Assembly (NCBI GenBank): GCA_039566865.1
Contig: CM076944.1
Coordinates: forward strand, 8,516,501-8,580,500
Origin: Aurelia coerulea
Lineage: Eukaryota > Cnidaria > Scyphozoa > Semaeostomeae > Ulmaridae
DNA: 64,000 nucleotides
Direction of reading: 5' to 3'
The translations under genes and the position numbers were made by a program. The number at the start of each line of letters is the position of its first letter. Position 1 is the stretch's first letter. Under the pieces are notes generated by a model. The model saw only the letters and a list, made by a program, of their open reading frames with translations. It made no database searches and was not told the DNA's origin. Of the stretch, positions 61,204-64,000 are shown piece by piece.

Positions 61204-61532
61204 ATGCATACACCCCCGTCTAAGTGCCCTGGTACATTCTACCCTGGTGATTTCCTCGGTGAAATTGTTTTAGCAAAATAGGTCCCCGGACAAGACGTGA
61301 ATCTCCCCGGTATAAAATGCCTCACAAGTGAAACCTCGGCTGCAAATTGGCGAACCCCGGGGAGGACTTTGAGAAAATATTTCATCGTAGAAACAGTAAC
61401 CCGCCAATAATTAAGACGTCCTCGTTGCATAATTGGAACTCCCCGGTGAAAATTTGACCACATATTTCAGTCACCAAGGCCCCGGTGAATATCTGACCTC
61501 TTACCGGGGCACTTAGACGGGGGTGTATGCAT
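61204..61532. mobile_element. Inverted-repeat element ACACCCCCGTCTAAGTGCCC
   Basis: The ends are perfect inverted repeats; ATGCAT at both borders is itself palindromic and may be the target duplication or part of the TIR. The interior repeats CCCCGGTGAA/CCCCGGACAA-type units about six times. There is no coding frame. Confidence 0.75.
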
Positions 61533-61569
61533 GATACTTACTCTCTTGAGTTAGAGGCCAGTGTTAAAG

Positions 61570-62458
61570 AGCATAATTCCAATTATGGCAACAGCTATGC
61601 CAAGTTTATTGCTTTGCCCTCTGCCTCCTAATGATGAAATAAATAAAGTCAACTTCAAAGACTATAGATACTCTACAAACATTCTGCATAAATCGTATGG
61701 AATTTTAAAAGTAAAAGATCTCTATGAAGCAAACATTCTTAACTTCATGCATAAAGTGCATCATAACCCAGAAAAAACTTCCAGCTGCATTTCATAGCTA
61801 TTTTGAAACTAATGAGGGTAAACATAAATACGAAACAAGACAAAGAAAAGACTATAAACTATGCAGAACACGCAAACATTGGGGTGACCAAACGCTTAAA
61901 AACAACGGTGCAAGACTTTGGAATAACCTCCCAGATAAAATAAAACATATCAATAACGTAAAATCACCATCGGCGTAGGGGAAGATAAAATTTGGGGGGG
62001 CTGCCCGACAAAAAATCCATTGTTTGAGAAAATTTTGCCCGACTTGAGGCGGATTTCTGCCCGATTGTGGCTGATTTTTGCAAATTTTTCTGACGTTGGG
62101 GGGGCTGCAGCCCCCCCTAGCCCCCTATCTCCTACGCCTATGAAAATCACTTTCTAACGAAATGAAAAATCGTAGACTCCTTCAATACCAATAAAATAAA
62201 GAAACAAAAAACAACAAATTAGATTAAATACAAAATTATTTAACCTTTAACGCTTTATAATATTAACCATAATACTTTTACCAGTTTGCTACTACTATTC
62301 TTCTCGTTACGTTTTGTATATATTTCGCTTGTTTTTGTTCTCAAAGCGGCTCAGACTAGATAAGCTTTGCTTTTTCTGAGTCATATAAGTTTTACAGTAC
62401 ATTGTATTATGTATTATGTATTTCTTATGAATAAAGTTTGAATTGAATTGAATTGAAT
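61570..62458 (+). mobile_element. LINE 3' fragment with (GAATT)n tail
   Basis: Two frames joined by a shift near 61,780 read NILHKSYGILKVKDLYEANI and HKYETRQRKDYKLCRTRKHW with NNGARLWNNLPDKIKHIN, a LINE C-terminal region. The 3' UTR runs to the AATAAAG and GAATT repeats at 62,430-62,458. It is interrupted by a small hAT-like element at 61,968-62,142. Confidence 0.7.
61968..62142. mobile_element. hAT-like MITE, 175 bp, TIR CATMGGCGTAGG
   Basis: The ends are CATCGGCGTAGGGGA and, from the right, CATAGGCGTAGGAGA. The 8-bp duplication AAAATCAC lies at 61,960-61,967 and 62,143-62,150. It interrupts the end of the LINE frame. The interior is GGGGGGCTGC-rich. Confidence 0.9.
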
Positions 62459-62902
62459 CCATGAATATAAGTTCTACACGAAAAGTATATGAATGGGAAG
62501 CTTAAACGACAATAGCTCGTATAAAATCCAAAGCAATGGAAGACTGCTGAGAACAGGGATGTAAGAACTGAATTGGGGCTATTGTGAGCACGTGACCTCC
62601 CCCAAGATTTTAGAATCATAACAAAAAAGTGCCCTTTTGTTTCGGGAACTAAACTTTGAGCTGAATGAAAAAAGTGCCTTGAAGTGTCGTGCATCCGTCT
62701 CTACGGCCCCAGCTGAGAATTAATTGAATGACGGTTGCATAAAAATGATAAGCTCCCATGAGTAAGGAAAGCAAATTCATTGTTAACTCTCTCCAATACA
62801 ACGATATCCGATTGTTAAAAAAGTGAAACTATACAGCATGTATTGAGTCTAGCAGAGCTCTAGAAAATACTTGCTGAATGCTTTCAATGGCTGTGTAGTT
62901 AC
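62459..62902. repeat. Flank with a decayed copy of the 44.1-kb small element
   Basis: Positions about 62,552-62,705 share AAAAGTGCCCTTTTGTTT and AAGTGTCGTG with 44,124-44,275 and begin CAGGGATGTAAGAACTG. The remainder is plain AT-rich sequence. Confidence 0.5.
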
Positions 62903-63297
62903 CACGGGGGGGGGGGGGGGTTCTTCCATAGTAAAGGTGCCTGGGGATGTGCCGCGAGCAAGGGTATACTTTTTCGGACTTCTAGTCTAGCCAAGGGTAT
63001 ACTTTCTTGCAATTTTGGCCAGCAGCGGTCTAGCCAAGGGTATCATTTTTAACAATATTGGTCTAACGAACGGTCATGATATCATATTTGGCACAAATTT
63101 GACAATATTGGTCGAGGAAATGGTCAAAATTGTCTAGCCAAGGCTACCATTTTCGTAAAAATTGGTTCAGACAATGGTCAAATTGGTCTAGCCAAGGGTA
63201 CCATTTTCGTAAAAATTAGTCTAGCCAACGGTACCCTTTTGAAGATGATCGCGGCAGACCCCTAACCAAAATTTGGCCAAGAACCCCCCCCCCCGTC
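62903..63297. mobile_element. G-run-TIR element 3, 395 bp, 8-bp TSD
   Basis: The ends are CACGGGGGG and GACGGGGGG (inverted), each followed by GGGGTTCTT. The duplication GTAGTTAC lies at 62,895-62,902 and 63,298-63,305. The interior is a repeat of GTCTAGCCAAGGGTA(C/T)CATTTT units. It lies 32 bp beyond the splice donor of the last exon. Confidence 0.85.
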
Positions 63298-63329
63298 GTA
63301 GTTACCTAATATGAAAAAGAAGGGCTCAC

Positions 63330-63626
63330 CTGTCGATTTTGGAAATGGTGATTCTGAGACGTTGATCGTGAAACTCCTCGAGACGGTTTCGAAACGTATT
63401 GTCAACGTCACCGCAGTAATATTCACATTGTTTGGTATGTGGCATTTCTTTATGCTTCCGATGTTATGGCCAGCTTCAGAAAATCTAACAGCTCCTCCTT
63501 TAGAATCTTTAAATTTTACTGCATATCTCACGAAACAACCACCGGACTCTATTTTATCCCATCTTACTTCCACACAATCCTTTGAGGGCTTTGCAGCTTG
63601 TGGCTTCGCAACGGCATCAAGATTCG
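63330..63626 (-). CDS. Internal exon, fibronectin-III-like module
   Basis: A clean exon of 297 nt lies between the acceptor tttttttacag (63,627 and above) and the donor gtgagc (63,329 and below). It is phase 1 at both ends, as is common for extracellular modules. It encodes 99 codons with VEVRWDKIESGGCFVRYAVK, FKDSKGGAVRFSEAGHNI and ITAVTLTIRFETVSRSFTIN, the W-, Y- and alternating-strand pattern of an FN3-type beta sandwich. The upstream exons would lie beyond the right edge. No downstream partner is recognised in the window. A secreted or membrane protein is likely but unproven. Confidence 0.65.
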
Positions 63627-63636
63627 CTGTAAAAAA

Positions 63637-63935
63637 AATGTTCAGTTAATGTTTATAGTTTCAATTGGTAGACGAAACTTTATCACCAATACGTTTTGTT
63701 GCAATCAAGAGTTACGGCAACCCCCGGCACCCGCACTTTAGTTATCTTTTTGACCTCATGCTTGTCCACTTTTTCTCTGAGAAAGGGGTATAGATTCGAA
63801 TCCTATCTAGGACATAGGATTCAAAAATAGGGGTCATATTTTGGAAAATTAATCAGAGATTCCCAGGAATAGGCTAACAAATTCATCACTAATCATTCTA
63901 TCACTAAGAAGGTATATTTTAGGCATAACTCAATT
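63637..63935. other. Intron-like sequence, no feature seen
   Basis: AT-rich sequence upstream (minus sense) of the exon at 63,330-63,626. Confidence 0.4.
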
Positions 63936-64000
63936 TTTCATTTTTTTTTTTTTCATTTTAAAATTATTTATGCACGGTAGCCCCGTCAGTCAGTATGACT
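63936..64000 (-). mobile_element. Retroposon 3' end, cut by the window edge
   Basis: A T-run and TTATTTATGCACGGTAGCC followed by CCGTCAGTCAGTATGACT match 26,790-26,822 closely. It is the same retroposon 3' end, tail to the left. Confidence 0.6.

Overview
The window looks like AT-rich, repeat-dense nuclear DNA of an animal, most likely an anthozoan cnidarian (stony coral or sea anemone). The inference rests on spliced genes with GT-AG introns, a KCTD-type BTB/TLDc protein of a kind I associate with cnidarians, several families of LINE remnants, hAT-, MULE-, mariner- and piggyBac-like elements, and many short inverted-repeat elements. No bacterial operons, rRNA genes or CRISPR arrays are visible. 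Species cannot be named from the sequence. Layout: positions 2,351-25,228 hold one gene on the minus strand. Three coding exons (24,774-25,228; 11,766-12,955; 2,351-2,643) join in phase into a 645-residue protein with three potassium-channel-tetramerisation (T1/BTB) domains, two of them preceded by a duplicated helical linker, followed by a C-terminal TLDc domain. Its introns are about 11.8 kb and 9.1 kb and are filled with nested transposons. From 25,989 to about 43,000 there is no convincing host gene. This stretch holds a copy of a 1.4-kb repeat, two inverted arrays of a 139-bp satellite, an element whose ends are made of GCGAGTT heptamers, a dead piggyBac-like transposase (30,715-35,313, minus) split by a 2.8-kb foldback element with a 9-bp target duplication, a 1.4-kb palindromic element, and a 5'-truncated LINE with a 754-codon open reverse transcriptase frame (39,712-42,236). 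From 43,000 to 55,100 there are coding scraps, a 2.7-kb hAT-like pair of ends, a hairpin-forming tandem repeat (48,437-49,440), three adjacent foldback elements and a tRNA-derived SINE. From 55,100 to 61,100 a 140-bp satellite has been split by a 3.8-kb DNA transposon with 6-bp target duplications (carrying a decayed propeller-like gene that itself contains a LINE) and by a 1.06-kb hAT element. The last kilobase contains one well-formed minus-strand exon (63,330-63,626), probably a fibronectin-III-like module of a gene continuing past the right edge. The window is valuable as a stratigraphic record: at least ten insertions can be dated relative to one another because target duplications, or the empty site in a sister repeat copy, are visible in the same sequence. 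All target-site and splice calls were read by eye; family assignments need a search.
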